Shown piece by piece: positions 17,313-25,842 of a stretch of 64,000 nucleotides of DNA. How positions within the stretch are numbered: position 1 is the first letter of the stretch; each line of letters opens with the position of its first letter. The notes beneath the pieces were generated by a model. The model saw only the letters and a program-made list of their open reading frames with translations, was not told the DNA's origin and searched no databases. A program made the position numbers and the translations under genes. This DNA comes from Hoeflea phototrophica DFL-43 (lineage in GTDB: Bacteria; Pseudomonadota; Alphaproteobacteria; Rhizobiales; Rhizobiaceae), in assembly GCF_000154705.2 (NCBI RefSeq), contig NZ_CM002917.1:3731853-3795852 (forward strand), in the 5' to 3' direction.

Positions 17313-18215
17313 ATGGCCCAGACAAGTTTGCCAACCATTTCCGCCGGCGAGAACGGTCTTAACCGCTATCTCGCCGAGATCCGCCGGTTCCCGATGCTGG
17401 AGCCGCAGGAAGAATACATGCTTGCCAAGCGGTTCCTCCAGCATGAGGACACCAAGGCCGCGCACAAGCTCGTCACCAGCCACCTCCGGCTGGTCGCCAA
17501 GATCGCCATGGGATATCGCGGCTACGGCCTGCCGATCGGGGAAGTGATCTCCGAAGGCAATGTCGGGCTGATGCAGGCGGTCAAGAAATTCGATCCCGAG
17601 CGCGGTTTCCGCCTCGCCACCTACGCCATGTGGTGGATCAAGGCCTCGATCCAGGAATACATCCTGCGCTCCTGGTCGCTCGTCAAGATGGGCACCACCG
17701 CCAACCAGAAGCGGCTGTTCTTCAATCTGCGCAAGGTCAAAAGCAAGATTCAGGCTGTCGAGGACGGTGATCTGCGCCCTGACCAGGTGGCCGAAATCGC
17801 CACCAAGCTCAACGTGTCGGAGGAGGAGGTCATCTCGATGAACCGCCGCCTCTCCGGAGACGCCTCGCTGAATGCGCCGATCAAGGCCAGCGAGGGCGAA
17901 TCCGGCCAGTGGCAGGACTGGCTGGTCGATGAGTCCGACAGCCAGGAAGACATGCTGGTCGAACAGGACGAACTCGAAAGCCGCCGCGCCATGCTCAAAT
18001 CCGCCCTCGAGGTGCTCAATGAGCGCGAAAAGCGGATCTTCGAGGCCCGCCGCCTGCGCGACGATCCGATCACGCTTGAGGATCTCTCGGGCGAATTCGA
18101 CATCAGCCGCGAGCGCGTCCGCCAGATCGAGGTCCGCGCCTTCGAAAAGGTCCAGGACGCGGTCCAGAAGGCCGCCGCCGCCAGCGACAAGGCGCTCGTC
18201 TCGGTCGAAGACTGA
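17313..18215 (+). CDS. rpoH: RNA polymerase sigma-32 factor RpoH
   Basis: RpoH directs transcription of heat-shock genes. The 300-residue protein shows sigma70 region 1.2/2 (LNRYLAEIRRFPMLEPQEEYMLAKRF; EVISEGNVGLMQAVKKFDPERGF; YAMWWIKASIQEYILRSWSLVKMGTT), the RpoH box QKRLFFNLRK and region 4 (LNEREKRIFEARRL; ISRERVRQIEVRAFEKVQ). ATG 17313 follows GGGGGTG. Rhizobia often carry two rpoH copies; I cannot tell whether this is RpoH1 or RpoH2. The 5' leader (17102-17312) may fold for thermosensing, but I see no clear structure. Confidence 0.95.
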   Translation: MAQTSLPTISAGENGLNRYLAEIRRFPMLEPQEEYMLAKRFLQHEDTKAAHKLVTSHLRLVAKIAMGYRGYGLPIGEVISEGNVGLMQAVKKFDPERGFRLATYAMWWIKASIQEYILRSWSLVKMGTTANQKRLFFNLRKVKSKIQAVEDGDLRPDQVAEIATKLNVSEEEVISMNRRLSGDASLNAPIKASEGESGQWQDWLVDESDSQEDMLVEQDELESRRAMLKSALEVLNEREKRIFEARRLRDDPITLEDLSGEFDISRERVRQIEVRAFEKVQDAVQKAAAASDKALVSVED

Positions 18216-18237
18216 CGGCCCCGCCAGACTGACATCG

Positions 18238-18273
18238 AAACCCCGGAGGCGGCGGCGCTTTCGGGGGTTTTTT
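18238..18273 (+). terminator. Intrinsic terminator of rpoH
   Basis: AAACCCC and GGGGGTTT arms enclose a GC-rich loop and run into TTTTTT. The hairpin starts 22 bases after the rpoH stop. Confidence 0.85.
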
Positions 18274-18311
18274 GTGGTCTGCGACATGCTTCCGAGGCAA
18301 CTCCGATCACC

Positions 18312-18423
18312 CGTCATACCGGACTCGATCCGGTATCCAGCCCGCCCAAGTCCTTGGGCGGAGAGAGTCTCTTGACCCGGCAGACGCCGGGTCGCTGGAT
18401 GCCGGATCAAGTCCGGCATGACG
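18312..18423. repeat. Inverted pair of 29-bp REP-like units
   Basis: Unit one (18312-18340) and unit two (18395-18423) are inverted copies with 26 of 29 matching bases. Each is itself a dyad (CCGGAtcaagTCCGG type). Units of the form TGCCGGATCAAGTCCGGCAT recur widely in alphaproteobacterial spacers as palindromic repeats. The pair could form a long hairpin. Confidence 0.75.
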
Positions 18424-19340
18424 GTTGTGAGATCACGCGCGCCGCTCAAGTCCGAACCCACACCCCACACCAAAACCCCGCGCGCGAAAAATCCGCCAGC
18501 GGCTTGAGGCATTTGCGGGTCCGGGCAAAGGCCGGACTGTGGGGCGCGGGCGAAAGGCCCGTGGTGGCATGCAGAAATTGGCTTGGCGCGTTTCACCCGC
18601 GCCCCACCGGTGAGGGATGCCCGCGCCTTCCGGGCGCGAGGCCGGCCCTCCTTCAAGCGAAACCAGGCTCAAGCCCTGGGCGGTTTCGTCACGTTCGCCC
18701 CTTTGGGGAGCGAACCCCGCCCTCTCCCACCCGGCACCAGAGGGTAAGCTCCATCCGGTGCGGCAGGGACGTGTCAGGCCGGCATCCGGGGTGACGCCGC
18801 ATCGCGTGGGGGCCCGGCCGGCCCTCACAACCATGCGGATCAGACGCCGCCGGCTGCACCCCTTTAATAAAGGACGCAACCGGTTCCGGCCATTCGCGCG
18901 ACATGCCCTCGCCCCATCCACCGCGATGGGACAGGCCCCCGCGCTGGCCGGGGACAGGCTTCGCAAGCTCCCGGCCCGCAGGTACGGCCCCCGCAAACCG
19001 GCACTCACCGCCTCCCGCCAGCCAAAGCTCCGTTCGCTCCGGCCATCCGTTGGGACGGAAGGTGGGACGAGTATCGCATGGGGGGAGAGGGTGGGGAAAA
19101 AGTGGCAGGACTTTTTTGGTGGGGGAATTGGGACCAATGTCGGCAATGTAACCTGTCAGGCGGCTCATCGGAACAAAGCCCGGAAGCGAACATTCGGTGT
19201 TGACGGGCTCAACGTCATTTCCGGCCCTGAGCGGACGTTCGTGCCGAACAAAATGGCTGTCATGAAGGGGCCCGTTTCCGACCTCGCGTTGGTCGCTGCG
19301 GCCACTGGCGACACAAACGTCAATGGCCGCAGCTTGAGTG
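18424..19340. other. Gene-free GC-rich tract
   Basis: About 0.9 kb without a gene I can support. Long overlapping frames occur on both strands, as expected for this GC content, but they lack domains, ribosome sites and consistent coding bias. Near 19060 the sequence CCATCCGTTG..ACGGAAGG..GGG resembles a segment at about 21417-21440, so part of the tract may be an intergenic repeat family. AGGGTGGGGAAAAAGTGG marks its right part. Confidence 0.5.
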
Positions 19341-19955
19341 CTAATCGCTCCAAACGATGCCGCTGTAGTCACCGCGCAGTTGAAGTGTCACTGTGATGGG
19401 CTGATCATCACGGTTGCGCCAGAACCAGCCGTGATCGCCCGCAAATGGGGTCTCGAAGCTGCCTTCACCCGAAGTTTGGCCACGGCCCTTTTCATAGGTT
19501 ACGGCCTCGCTGCCAGCATGGGCGTGCAGATCGAAATTGACCCGTCCCCCTGTCGCAACCCACGCATAGGTCAGCGTCGCACCGGCCTCCATGGTTGCCT
19601 TCACTTCGGTGGAAGCGCCAGGTTCTAGCGTGAAGGTCAGCTCGTCTGTCCATGCCTCTTGCGCATGAGCAGCTGAGACAAACAGGCCAAACACACTGTC
19701 CATCAGCGACGATGAGGCATCATCACCATGGAGCAGGCGGTCAGCTTCGGCTTCCGCCTCCAGCTGCTGCTTGATTTCGCCCATCTCGGTAAGGCCGAGA
19801 ACGCTGCCAACACCTGTTGGATCGATGCCGTACTCGGCTGGCAGGTAAACCATCACGCCGATGGCTGCAGCGCCAATGACGGCGATCACCGTCGCGCGAC
19901 GCAACTGCGCATTGGTTGGAAGGTCTTCGAGTTTTGGTTGTGGTGCATTGTACAT
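19341..19955 (-). CDS. Membrane-anchored periplasmic protein of HupE cassette
   Basis: The 204-residue product has one membrane helix (about residues 18-38, RRATVIAVIGAAAIGVMVYLP) and a periplasmic beta-rich domain (ELTFTLEPGASTEVKATMEAGATLTYAWVATGGRVNFDLHAH, then GDHGWFWRN and VTLQLRGDYSGI). ATG 19955 follows GGAGATAC. Proteins of this layout have been called 'transmembrane anchor protein' and travel with HupE/UreJ proteins. The His/Asp-containing barrel (FDLHAHAG; DHGWFW) could bind metal, but no site is proven. It starts 15 bases after the hupE-like stop, so they share an operon. Confidence 0.8.
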   Translation of the reverse strand: MYNAPQPKLEDLPTNAQLRRATVIAVIGAAAIGVMVYLPAEYGIDPTGVGSVLGLTEMGEIKQQLEAEAEADRLLHGDDASSSLMDSVFGLFVSAAHAQEAWTDELTFTLEPGASTEVKATMEAGATLTYAWVATGGRVNFDLHAHAGSEAVTYEKGRGQTSGEGSFETPFAGDHGWFWRNRDDQPITVTLQLRGDYSGIVWSD

Positions 19956-19970
19956 TTGTATCTCCAATCC

Positions 19971-20708
19971 TTAGGTGTTGGCGATGTAACCGGCGATTTG
20001 CTGATAGGTGAGCAACACGCCAAGGAAGACCATGATGATGTTTGCGAAAGAGGCCTGTCGCACGAAATTGGGGCTTCTGCGCCAATATCCCATGACAATC
20101 AGGATGACGAACAAAGCCAGGAGCTGGCCGAGTTCCACGCCTACGTTGAAGGCGAGAAGGTTGGCCAGAAGTCCATCCTCGGCAATCTGGTACTCGAGGA
20201 TTTTTGAGGCGAGACCTGTGCCGTGAAACAGGCCGAAAACCAATGTTGCGACCTTTGTGTCGGGCTGGAAGCCAAACCATCTCTGGAACGCGCCAAGGTT
20301 ATCGAGAGCCTTGTAGACGACCGACAGGCCGATGATGGCATCGATGATGTAGGCGTTGATGCCCCAGCCAAACCAGACACCCAAGAGCATGGTGACGGAG
20401 TGGCCGACAGCGAACAGGGTGACGTAAATCGCAACGTCCCTCATGTGGTAGAGGAAGAAGACCACACCTAGCAGGAAAAGAATGTGGTCATATCCCGTTA
20501 TCATGTGCTTTGCGCCAAGATAGATGAACGGGATGATGTGAACGCCGAAGATTTCCTGGATGTATCCAGCGTCTCCGGGCGTGACGTCATGGGCATGGGC
20601 GGTGGCAGCAAATGCAACGAGCATTGCGAGAGCCCCACCGGTTGGGATCAGCACATCCCGTATCGCATGCGACACGCGCGCCGATCCATCGAATCGGTTG
20701 ATGGTCAT
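19971..20708 (-). CDS. HupE/UreJ-family membrane protein
   Basis: A cleavable-looking N-terminal helix (LAMLVAFAATAHAH) leads into six or so membrane segments. The family signature GAKHMITGYDHILFLLGVVFF carries the conserved His and Asp-His. HupE/UreJ proteins are thought to move nickel or cobalt for hydrogenase, urease or B12 synthesis, and other members sit with zinc or copper genes. No hydrogenase or urease gene lies nearby. The cassette here (His-rich protein, HupE, anchored protein) is a metal-handling unit by inference. Confidence 0.88.
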   Translation of the reverse strand: MTINRFDGSARVSHAIRDVLIPTGGALAMLVAFAATAHAHDVTPGDAGYIQEIFGVHIIPFIYLGAKHMITGYDHILFLLGVVFFLYHMRDVAIYVTLFAVGHSVTMLLGVWFGWGINAYIIDAIIGLSVVYKALDNLGAFQRWFGFQPDTKVATLVFGLFHGTGLASKILEYQIAEDGLLANLLAFNVGVELGQLLALFVILIVMGYWRRSPNFVRQASFANIIMVFLGVLLTYQQIAGYIANT

Positions 20709-20763
20709 TTCAGATTTCCGTTTGTTTGAGGTGTCGGGTGGGTGCGCCCAATAAGGCGCTACA

Positions 20764-21123
20764 TCAAACGCGCGGAGGTCGATCCAGGTTGAAATTTCGG
20801 CGGCTGACCATGGTATCGTCCGTCATGGTCCGGTCAACGCTCGGGGCCATTGCAGCCGTTCCATCCAAACGTGGTGGCAGGGATAGCACGTTGTGATCAT
20901 GTTCCGAGAAGTCATGCGAATGGCCATGATGGTGGTGGAGCAGGTCTCGGATATCCTCGTGGGCATGGCCATGCATGGCGATTTCCGCCTTATGCTCAGC
21001 TACAACTTGCAGGATGTCCAGAGGCTCGTGGGCAACACCGCGTGCACCTGCGGACGCGACTATGCCGACCATCAACGTAATGGTCAGTATGGCTCGCAAG
21101 AAGGATTCTGCATGCCTGCGCAT
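20764..21123 (-). CDS. Secreted histidine-rich protein, probably metal-binding
   Basis: A signal peptide (about residues 9-31, LRAILTITLMVGIVASAGARG) precedes a His-rich stretch (MHGHAHEDIRDLLHHHHGHSHDFSEHDH) holding over ten histidines. Such runs chelate zinc, nickel, copper or cobalt. It is first in a minus-strand cassette with the HupE-like and anchored genes, spaced 55 and 15 bases. It could act as a periplasmic metal buffer or donor for the membrane protein. The specific metal is unknown. Confidence 0.75.
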   Translation of the reverse strand: MRRHAESFLRAILTITLMVGIVASAGARGVAHEPLDILQVVAEHKAEIAMHGHAHEDIRDLLHHHHGHSHDFSEHDHNVLSLPPRLDGTAAMAPSVDRTMTDDTMVSRRNFNLDRPPRV

Positions 21124-21506
21124 TCTGACCTTTCAAATCACCGAAGTCGGTTGTTTGAATCGCATATAAGACAAAGCGTTTCAACCGTTGAGCCTATTCT
21201 CGCGGTACATTCGCTTTGTTCGCATAGTTGAACCCGGCTGGGTTCCGCCGCGAACGCCCACTCTCCGCCCTCTCAGGACCTTGTTACGTAACACGACGAA
21301 TGGCTGTTCATGGGAGATGGAGCAAGCATTGCGAACCGCCGGCACAAGGGCACGAAACGGCCATCTGCCAGCATGCTGATATAAGCCTCCAACATCACCC
21401 AAAACAAAACCCCGCCCATCCGTTGCAACGGAAGGCGGGGTGAGTGTCGCCAGCGATGAGGAGCGCGGCGGACAGGCGGGAAACCGAAGCCTCCCGCCGT
21501 GCAAGG
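21124..21506. other. Upstream region of the His-rich cassette, partly repeat-like
   Basis: About 380 bases without a gene I can support. Bases near 21124-21185 should hold the cassette promoter (AT-rich, CTTTGTCTTATATG on the minus strand). The segment CCCGCCCATCCGTTG-caACGG-AAGGCGGGG (about 21413-21441) is a hairpin that resembles sequence in the tract at 18.4-19.3 kb. Confidence 0.45.
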
Positions 21507-22148
21507 TTATTTTTCCGAAACGACCGGGGTCTCATGGATGTGGGCACCGGATTCTGCGCAGTCGAGCATGAAGCCTGCCACCGTGCTGCGGCGGATCATC
21601 ATGCCCGGTTTCGGATCTGTGGCGGTTCCGACGATCAGCTTCTTTTCCTTCTCGCTGTTGGACAGGCCCATCGCCCGCACCAGCGTCCAGGAGGCGTTCG
21701 AGGCGCGGAAGGCCTGTTCGACGCTGTTGTGGTCGGCATAGGCATAGCCGAGATTGGTCCGCTGGATCAAAAAGCGCATGATCCAGGGTGCGGTGTCGAA
21801 ACTGTCGCCAACGCCGGCAGCCGAGAGGAAGACCACCCGCTTTTCACCCAGCGCGATGATGTTCTGCGCGACCTTGGTGAGAATTTTCTCCTTTGTCAGC
21901 GGCTTCGCCCAGGGCGCATCGGAGCTGCGCGGATTGTTCAGCGCCACCAGAATGGCCTCACAGCCTGCGGCCGCGATTGCGAGATCATTGGCATCGGTCG
22001 GCGTGCCCTTGATGATGGTCAGATTTGCCTGGGCGGCCAGGCTGTCGGGGTTGCGCGCCAGGGCGACGACCTGATGGCCACGGGCCAGGGCCTGTTCGAG
22101 AATGAATTTGCCGGTGCGCCCGCTGGCGCCCAAGATAAGAAGTTTCAT
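21507..22148 (-). CDS. NAD(P)-binding SDR-like protein
   Basis: The 213-residue product begins MKLLILGASGRTGKFILEQALARGH, a Rossmann motif of the atypical short-chain dehydrogenase type used by NmrA-like and NAD(P)H-binding proteins. AAAGCEAILVALN and VVFLSAAGVGDSFD follow. There is no Tyr-x3-Lys catalytic pair in the usual place, so it may act as a redox sensor or a reductase of the atypical group. It is the last of three minus-strand genes with the dioxygenase and DoxX genes and a divergent LysR regulator. Confidence 0.85.
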   Translation of the reverse strand: MKLLILGASGRTGKFILEQALARGHQVVALARNPDSLAAQANLTIIKGTPTDANDLAIAAAGCEAILVALNNPRSSDAPWAKPLTKEKILTKVAQNIIALGEKRVVFLSAAGVGDSFDTAPWIMRFLIQRTNLGYAYADHNSVEQAFRASNASWTLVRAMGLSNSEKEKKLIVGTATDPKPGMMIRRSTVAGFMLDCAESGAHIHETPVVSEK

Positions 22149-22271
22149 GTTTGTGTCCTTTCCGGGAGGGCTCGGCTTCGACCCGAGCCAGGCTTGGCTG
22201 TGTTGGTTAAGGGGTGTGGGTTCAGGATCGTGTCTTGAAGGGGGTTCCAGTGGCGCCGGGTCCGGGCGCAG

Positions 22272-23069
22272 CTAGCCGAATCTGTAGTTCGAGACGGTGA
22301 TGCCGGTCATCTCGCTGGTGTGATGGTAGATCCGCTCGGCCGGCTCGTTCTCGGCCGCACCCAGCGCCACGAAAATCGGCACCAGATGGTCCTCTTCGCG
22401 ATGGCAGATCCGGGCAGCGGGTGCCTGTTCCCAGTCGATCATGGCCTGACGCCGGGCGTCGGGGGCAGCCATCATCGAGTGGTACAGCCAGGCATCGAAA
22501 TCGGCTGATGGTGCTGCCCCACCCCCGCGCATCAGGGAAAGATTGTGGAAGCTGAGGCCGGAGCCGATGATCATGATCCCTTCATCGCGCAGCGGCCTGA
22601 GCGCCCGGCCGATCGCTATGTGATCCGCCGGGTCATAGGATCTGAGCATCGAGACCTGGAAGATCGGCACGTCGGCTTGCGGGTACATCACCTCCATCGG
22701 CGCAAACAGCCCGTGATCAAAGCCGCGGTCGGGGTCGATATGGGCCGCGATCCCGGCCTCCTGCAGAAGCTTGAGCGTCCGCGCAGCCTCATCCGGCGCG
22801 CCGGGTGCGGGATAGGTGATCTCGTAGGTATGGGGCGGAAAGCCCGAATAATCGTAGAGCATCGGCGGCCTGGCGGCCCCCATGATGCCCACATCATCCT
22901 CTTCCCAGTGGCCTGAGATCATCAGGATCGCGCGGGGCTTTTCGCCATGGTCGGCGACCATCTGCTTGAGTGACGTCTCCAGCGTTGCAAAGAACTCGCG
23001 CATCGGCGGAACCCAGGGCCAGGGGCCGCCGCCATGCGAGATGAAATAGGTGGGAAGGGCGCGTGTCAT
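22272..23069 (-). CDS. Class III extradiol ring-cleavage dioxygenase (DODA-like)
   Basis: The 265-residue product has the LigB-type iron-site motifs: FISHGGGPWPW, ILMISGHWEE, DHGLFAPMEVMYP and IIGSGLSFHNLSL. These His residues bind Fe(II), which opens catechol-type rings such as 4,5-DOPA or protocatechuate. The E. coli homologue, YgiD, is a small zinc/iron protein. Neighbouring DoxX and NAD-binding genes suggest a detoxification cassette for an aromatic or electrophile. The true substrate is undetermined. Confidence 0.9.
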   Translation of the reverse strand: MTRALPTYFISHGGGPWPWVPPMREFFATLETSLKQMVADHGEKPRAILMISGHWEEDDVGIMGAARPPMLYDYSGFPPHTYEITYPAPGAPDEAARTLKLLQEAGIAAHIDPDRGFDHGLFAPMEVMYPQADVPIFQVSMLRSYDPADHIAIGRALRPLRDEGIMIIGSGLSFHNLSLMRGGGAAPSADFDAWLYHSMMAAPDARRQAMIDWEQAPAARICHREEDHLVPIFVALGAAENEPAERIYHHTSEMTGITVSNYRFG

Positions 23070-23155
23070 TCAAGCCTCGAACCGGTGAAAAGACAGGCCG
23101 CAAGGGCCTATCCTGTATGCAGAGGGAGAAGCGGGCGGGTGTCTTACGCCGTTTG

Positions 23156-23581
23156 TTACGACCGGGGCGCAATCGGCGCCTTGTGGCCGCGGCCCCACAG
23201 GACGATCAGCGAAAGGGCGATGTAGACGGCATTCGTCGGCAGCACCATAAACTCGCCACGGGAAGCATGGAAAGCGATGGCAATGATCTGCAGCAGCACA
23301 CAGCAGGCTGCGGCAATCACGGTGAGGCGCGGCATGATCCGTGTCAGCGACGGCAGCAGAAGGCCGAGCCCGCCGGCAAGGTCGATCGCACCGATCATGC
23401 GCACGAAGCCTTCGGAATACTCCCCGGTCCATGGCATCATCGCCGACAGCTCGGGGATCGGGGTTCCGAGTTTCATGACGCCGGCCATGATGAAGGCGGC
23501 GGCACCGAGAACCTGGGCGATCCAGATTCCAATGTTGGCGCCTTTTGAGACACCATTGAGATTTGCGGTTGCGGTGGTCAT
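23156..23581 (-). CDS. DoxX-family membrane protein
   Basis: ATG 23581 gives 141 residues with four membrane segments: WIAQVLGAAAFIMAGVMKL, MIGAIDLAGGLGLLLPSL, LTVIAAACCVLLQIIAIAF and AVYIALSLIVLWGRG. GAIDLAGGLGLLLP is the family signature. DoxX proteins often act with oxidoreductases in thiol or redox stress. The longer frame from 23713 would overlap the LysR start and was rejected. Divergent from the LysR gene by 118 bases, it is a probable target of that regulator. Confidence 0.87.
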   Translation of the reverse strand: MTTATANLNGVSKGANIGIWIAQVLGAAAFIMAGVMKLGTPIPELSAMMPWTGEYSEGFVRMIGAIDLAGGLGLLLPSLTRIMPRLTVIAAACCVLLQIIAIAFHASRGEFMVLPTNAVYIALSLIVLWGRGHKAPIAPRS

Positions 23582-23699
23582 CGGGGAAGCCTTTTGCCTG
23601 AATTTCGGTGGTTGACGCTTGCCGAGAGTGATAGCTGGAAATATTGAGCAAAAAAAATAGAGATAGTTTTTAAGAACATCTTCGAATAAATTGAACGTT

Positions 23700-24620
23700 A
23701 TGGACGCCATCACGCTTGATCAGTTCACCGTTTTTCTCACCATCATCGAGGAGGGAAGCTTTGCTGCGGCCGCCCGCAAGCTCGGACGCGCGCAATCGGC
23801 CATCACCTATGCGGTGCACAAGCTCGAGGACCAGTGCGCGGTGCAGCTGTTTGACAGGACCGCCTATCGCCCTGTTCTGACCGAGCAGGGCCGCGCCCTG
23901 CTGCCGCGGGTCCGGCGCATCATGGAAGATCTGGGCGAATTCCGGATTCAGGCAAAGAGCATGTCGCAGGGCATCGAGGCCGAGCTTGTTCTGGTGGTGG
24001 AAACCTTCATCCATCTTTCGATGGTGGCACCCGCGCTCAGCGCCTTTCACGTAAAATTTCCCATGGTGCAGCTCAAAATCATCTCGGTCCGGCCGCAAGA
24101 TGCCTCCCGGCAGCTGCAGGAACACGACGCCGATCTCGGCCTGTTCATGCTGGCACCAAAGCCGCAGACGGATCTAGAAAGCCTGCTGGTCGCGGAAATG
24201 GATTTCCTTGCCGTGGCAGCTCCCGATCACCCGCTTGCAAAACTGCCGCCGCATTTCCCCAAGGAAGCGATGCGCGACCATCTGCAGATCGTCGTCTCCA
24301 ACCCCAAGGCACCAGACGATGCCACCATCTACGGCGTTGTCGGGGTCAACCAGTGGCGCGTCAGCGAAGTGCGGCTGCGCTATGACTTGATCAAGCAGGG
24401 GGTCGGCTGGGGATCGATGCCGCGGCCGATGGTCGAGGCCGATCTGGCACGCGGAGACCTCGTCGTCCTGCAGCCGGCACAATGGGATTCCTCCAACATC
24501 ATGCCACGGTTCAAGACCGTGGTTGCAAAACACAAGGACCGAGCCCTGGGACCCGCGGGCACATTCCTGATGGCCGCCATGGCCCAGGAGCTACCGGGCG
24601 ACATGTCCGCCCCGGGTTGA
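23700..24620 (+). CDS. LysR-family transcription regulator
   Basis: The N-terminal winged helix is clear (ITLDQFTVFLTIIEEGSFAAAARKLGRAQSAITYAVHKLEDQ). A periplasmic-binding-protein-like effector domain follows, with typical patches around residues 90-300 (ELVLVVETFIHLSMVAPAL; DLGLFML; VGWGSMPRPMVEADLARGDLV). At 306 residues it has normal length. It faces the DoxX gene, and LysR regulators often control the divergent neighbour. The effector is unknown. Confidence 0.93.
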   Translation: MDAITLDQFTVFLTIIEEGSFAAAARKLGRAQSAITYAVHKLEDQCAVQLFDRTAYRPVLTEQGRALLPRVRRIMEDLGEFRIQAKSMSQGIEAELVLVVETFIHLSMVAPALSAFHVKFPMVQLKIISVRPQDASRQLQEHDADLGLFMLAPKPQTDLESLLVAEMDFLAVAAPDHPLAKLPPHFPKEAMRDHLQIVVSNPKAPDDATIYGVVGVNQWRVSEVRLRYDLIKQGVGWGSMPRPMVEADLARGDLVVLQPAQWDSSNIMPRFKTVVAKHKDRALGPAGTFLMAAMAQELPGDMSAPG

Positions 24621-24648
24621 GCTTTGCCGTCGAACCTCGGGAATCCCG

Positions 24649-24666
24649 CCTTACAGAATTGTAAGG
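24649..24666 (+). promoter_or_regulatory. Palindromic operator candidate upstream of PepSY gene
   Basis: CCTTACA-GAAT-TGTAAGG has perfect 7-base arms. Its core TTACAGAATTGTAA differs by one base from TTACAGATTTGTAA at 27096-27109, downstream in the same locus. It lies 90 bases before the PepSY ATG and is a likely site for the regulator encoded at 25165. Confidence 0.65.
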
Positions 24667-24756
24667 TAGACCGGAGCGTGCCGTAACCTGGCCCATCCAT
24701 CTTGGGTCCATCGAAAGACGCGGTGTCTTTCGCAACAACCAAGATGGAGACATGAG

Positions 24757-25089
24757 ATGAACAAGAAACTTATCACCGGCGGATTTGCAGCAGCTTTCCT
24801 GGCAACACTTGGCGGTGCGGGCATTGCGCTGGCGCAGTCAGACGCGACGGCGGCACCAACCCTGAGCGAAGCGCAGGCCATCGAAATTGCCCTCGCTGAA
24901 GTTCCCGGCGAAGTCAAGGAAACGGAGCTGGAAAGCGAAGACGGCCTCCAGGTATATGAGATCGAAATCCTCACCGCCGAGGGCAAGGAAATGGAAGTCG
25001 AAATCCACGCCGGAACCGGTGAAGTCATGGACGTCGAAGCGGAAGATGACGACAACGAAGATGATGAGGACGACGACGACAAAAACTGA
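24757..25089 (+). CDS. Secreted PepSY-domain protein with acidic tail
   Basis: A signal peptide (ITGGFAAAFLATLGGAGIALAQ) precedes one PepSY-type domain (LSEAQAIEIALAEVPGEVKETELESEDGLQVYEIEILTAEGKEMEVEIHAGTGEVMDVE), followed by a run of about 15 Asp/Glu residues (residues 94-110). PepSY domains are thought to modulate periplasmic proteins, and acidic tails can bind cations. It heads an operon with a response regulator and kinase, so it may be a target or a sensor cofactor of that pair. ATG 24757 follows GGAGA. Confidence 0.85.
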   Translation: MNKKLITGGFAAAFLATLGGAGIALAQSDATAAPTLSEAQAIEIALAEVPGEVKETELESEDGLQVYEIEILTAEGKEMEVEIHAGTGEVMDVEAEDDDNEDDEDDDDKN

Positions 25090-25114
25090 GTGTGCTAGGT
25101 TCCCCTGAAACCGG

Positions 25115-25138
25115 AAGGCCGCATCTCCATGCGGCCTT
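25115..25138 (+). terminator. Strong hairpin between PepSY gene and regulator
   Basis: AAGGCCGCAT and ATGCGGCCTT (10 perfect pairs, loop CTCC) lie 25 bases after the PepSY stop and 26 before the regulator ATG. There is no T-run, so it may be a partial terminator or mRNA processing site giving unequal amounts of the two products. Confidence 0.5.
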
Positions 25139-25164
25139 CTCGACACTTTGCGAGATGAACACAC

Positions 25165-25842
25165 ATGCGGATATTGCTTCTGGAAGATGACCGGGACCTT
25201 GGTCCGTGGATCACCAAGGGCCTGCGCGAGGCCGGTCATGTCGTCGACCATTTTCCGGACGGCAAGGATGCGCTCATCGCCGCGATGGGGCAGGACTATG
25301 ATCTGCTGATCCTCGACCGCATGGTCCCCGGGCTCGACGGCCTGGCGGTGCTCAAATCCCTGCGCGCCTCAAAGAACACTACGCCTGCGCTCTTTCTCAC
25401 CGCGCTCGGCGAGGTCGATTCCCGCGTCGAGGGATTTGAAGCCGGGGGCGACGACTACCTCACCAAGCCCTTTGCCTTCGTCGAACTTTCGGCGCGCGTC
25501 AACGCTCTTGGCAGGCGGCGCGAGGGGACGCAGGACAGCGAACCTTCAGTCCTTCACTATGCCGGACTGAAGCTGGACCTGCTGGCGCGCAGCTGCGAAC
25601 GCCAGGGCCAACCGATCGATCTCATGGCCAAGGAATTCAAGTTGCTCGAATATTTCATGCGGCGCCCGGGGCGTCTGGTCACACGCACCATGCTGCTCGA
25701 ACAGGTCTGGGACATGAGCTTTGATCCGACCACGAGCGTGGTGGAAACACATATCAGCCGGCTTCGCGCCAAGGTCGACAAGCCATTCGACGAAGAGCTG
25801 ATTCGCACCAGACGGGGTGAGGGTTATGTCTTCGGGAAATAG
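25165..25842 (+). CDS. OmpR/PhoB-family response regulator
   Basis: The receiver domain has the acidic pair in LLLEDDRDLGPW, phospho-Asp D51 (LLILDRMVPGLDGLAVLK) and Lys in DDYLTKPFAFVELSARVNAL. The C-terminal winged helix contains LMAKEFKLLEYFMRRPGRLVTRTMLLEQVW and VVETHISRLRAKVD. It overlaps the kinase gene by 17 bases. Along with PepSY it resembles QseB-like two-component systems. The palindromes at 24649 and 27094 are plausible binding sites; many OmpR-family sites are direct rather than inverted repeats, so this needs testing. Confidence 0.93.
   Translation: MRILLLEDDRDLGPWITKGLREAGHVVDHFPDGKDALIAAMGQDYDLLILDRMVPGLDGLAVLKSLRASKNTTPALFLTALGEVDSRVEGFEAGGDDYLTKPFAFVELSARVNALGRRREGTQDSEPSVLHYAGLKLDLLARSCERQGQPIDLMAKEFKLLEYFMRRPGRLVTRTMLLEQVWDMSFDPTTSVVETHISRLRAKVDKPFDEELIRTRRGEGYVFGK

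Noticed and set aside
18433..19372. Overlapping 237- and 227-aa frames in the gene-free tract
   Set aside because: Both follow from high GC; low-complexity Arg/Gly/Pro composition and no coherent domain.
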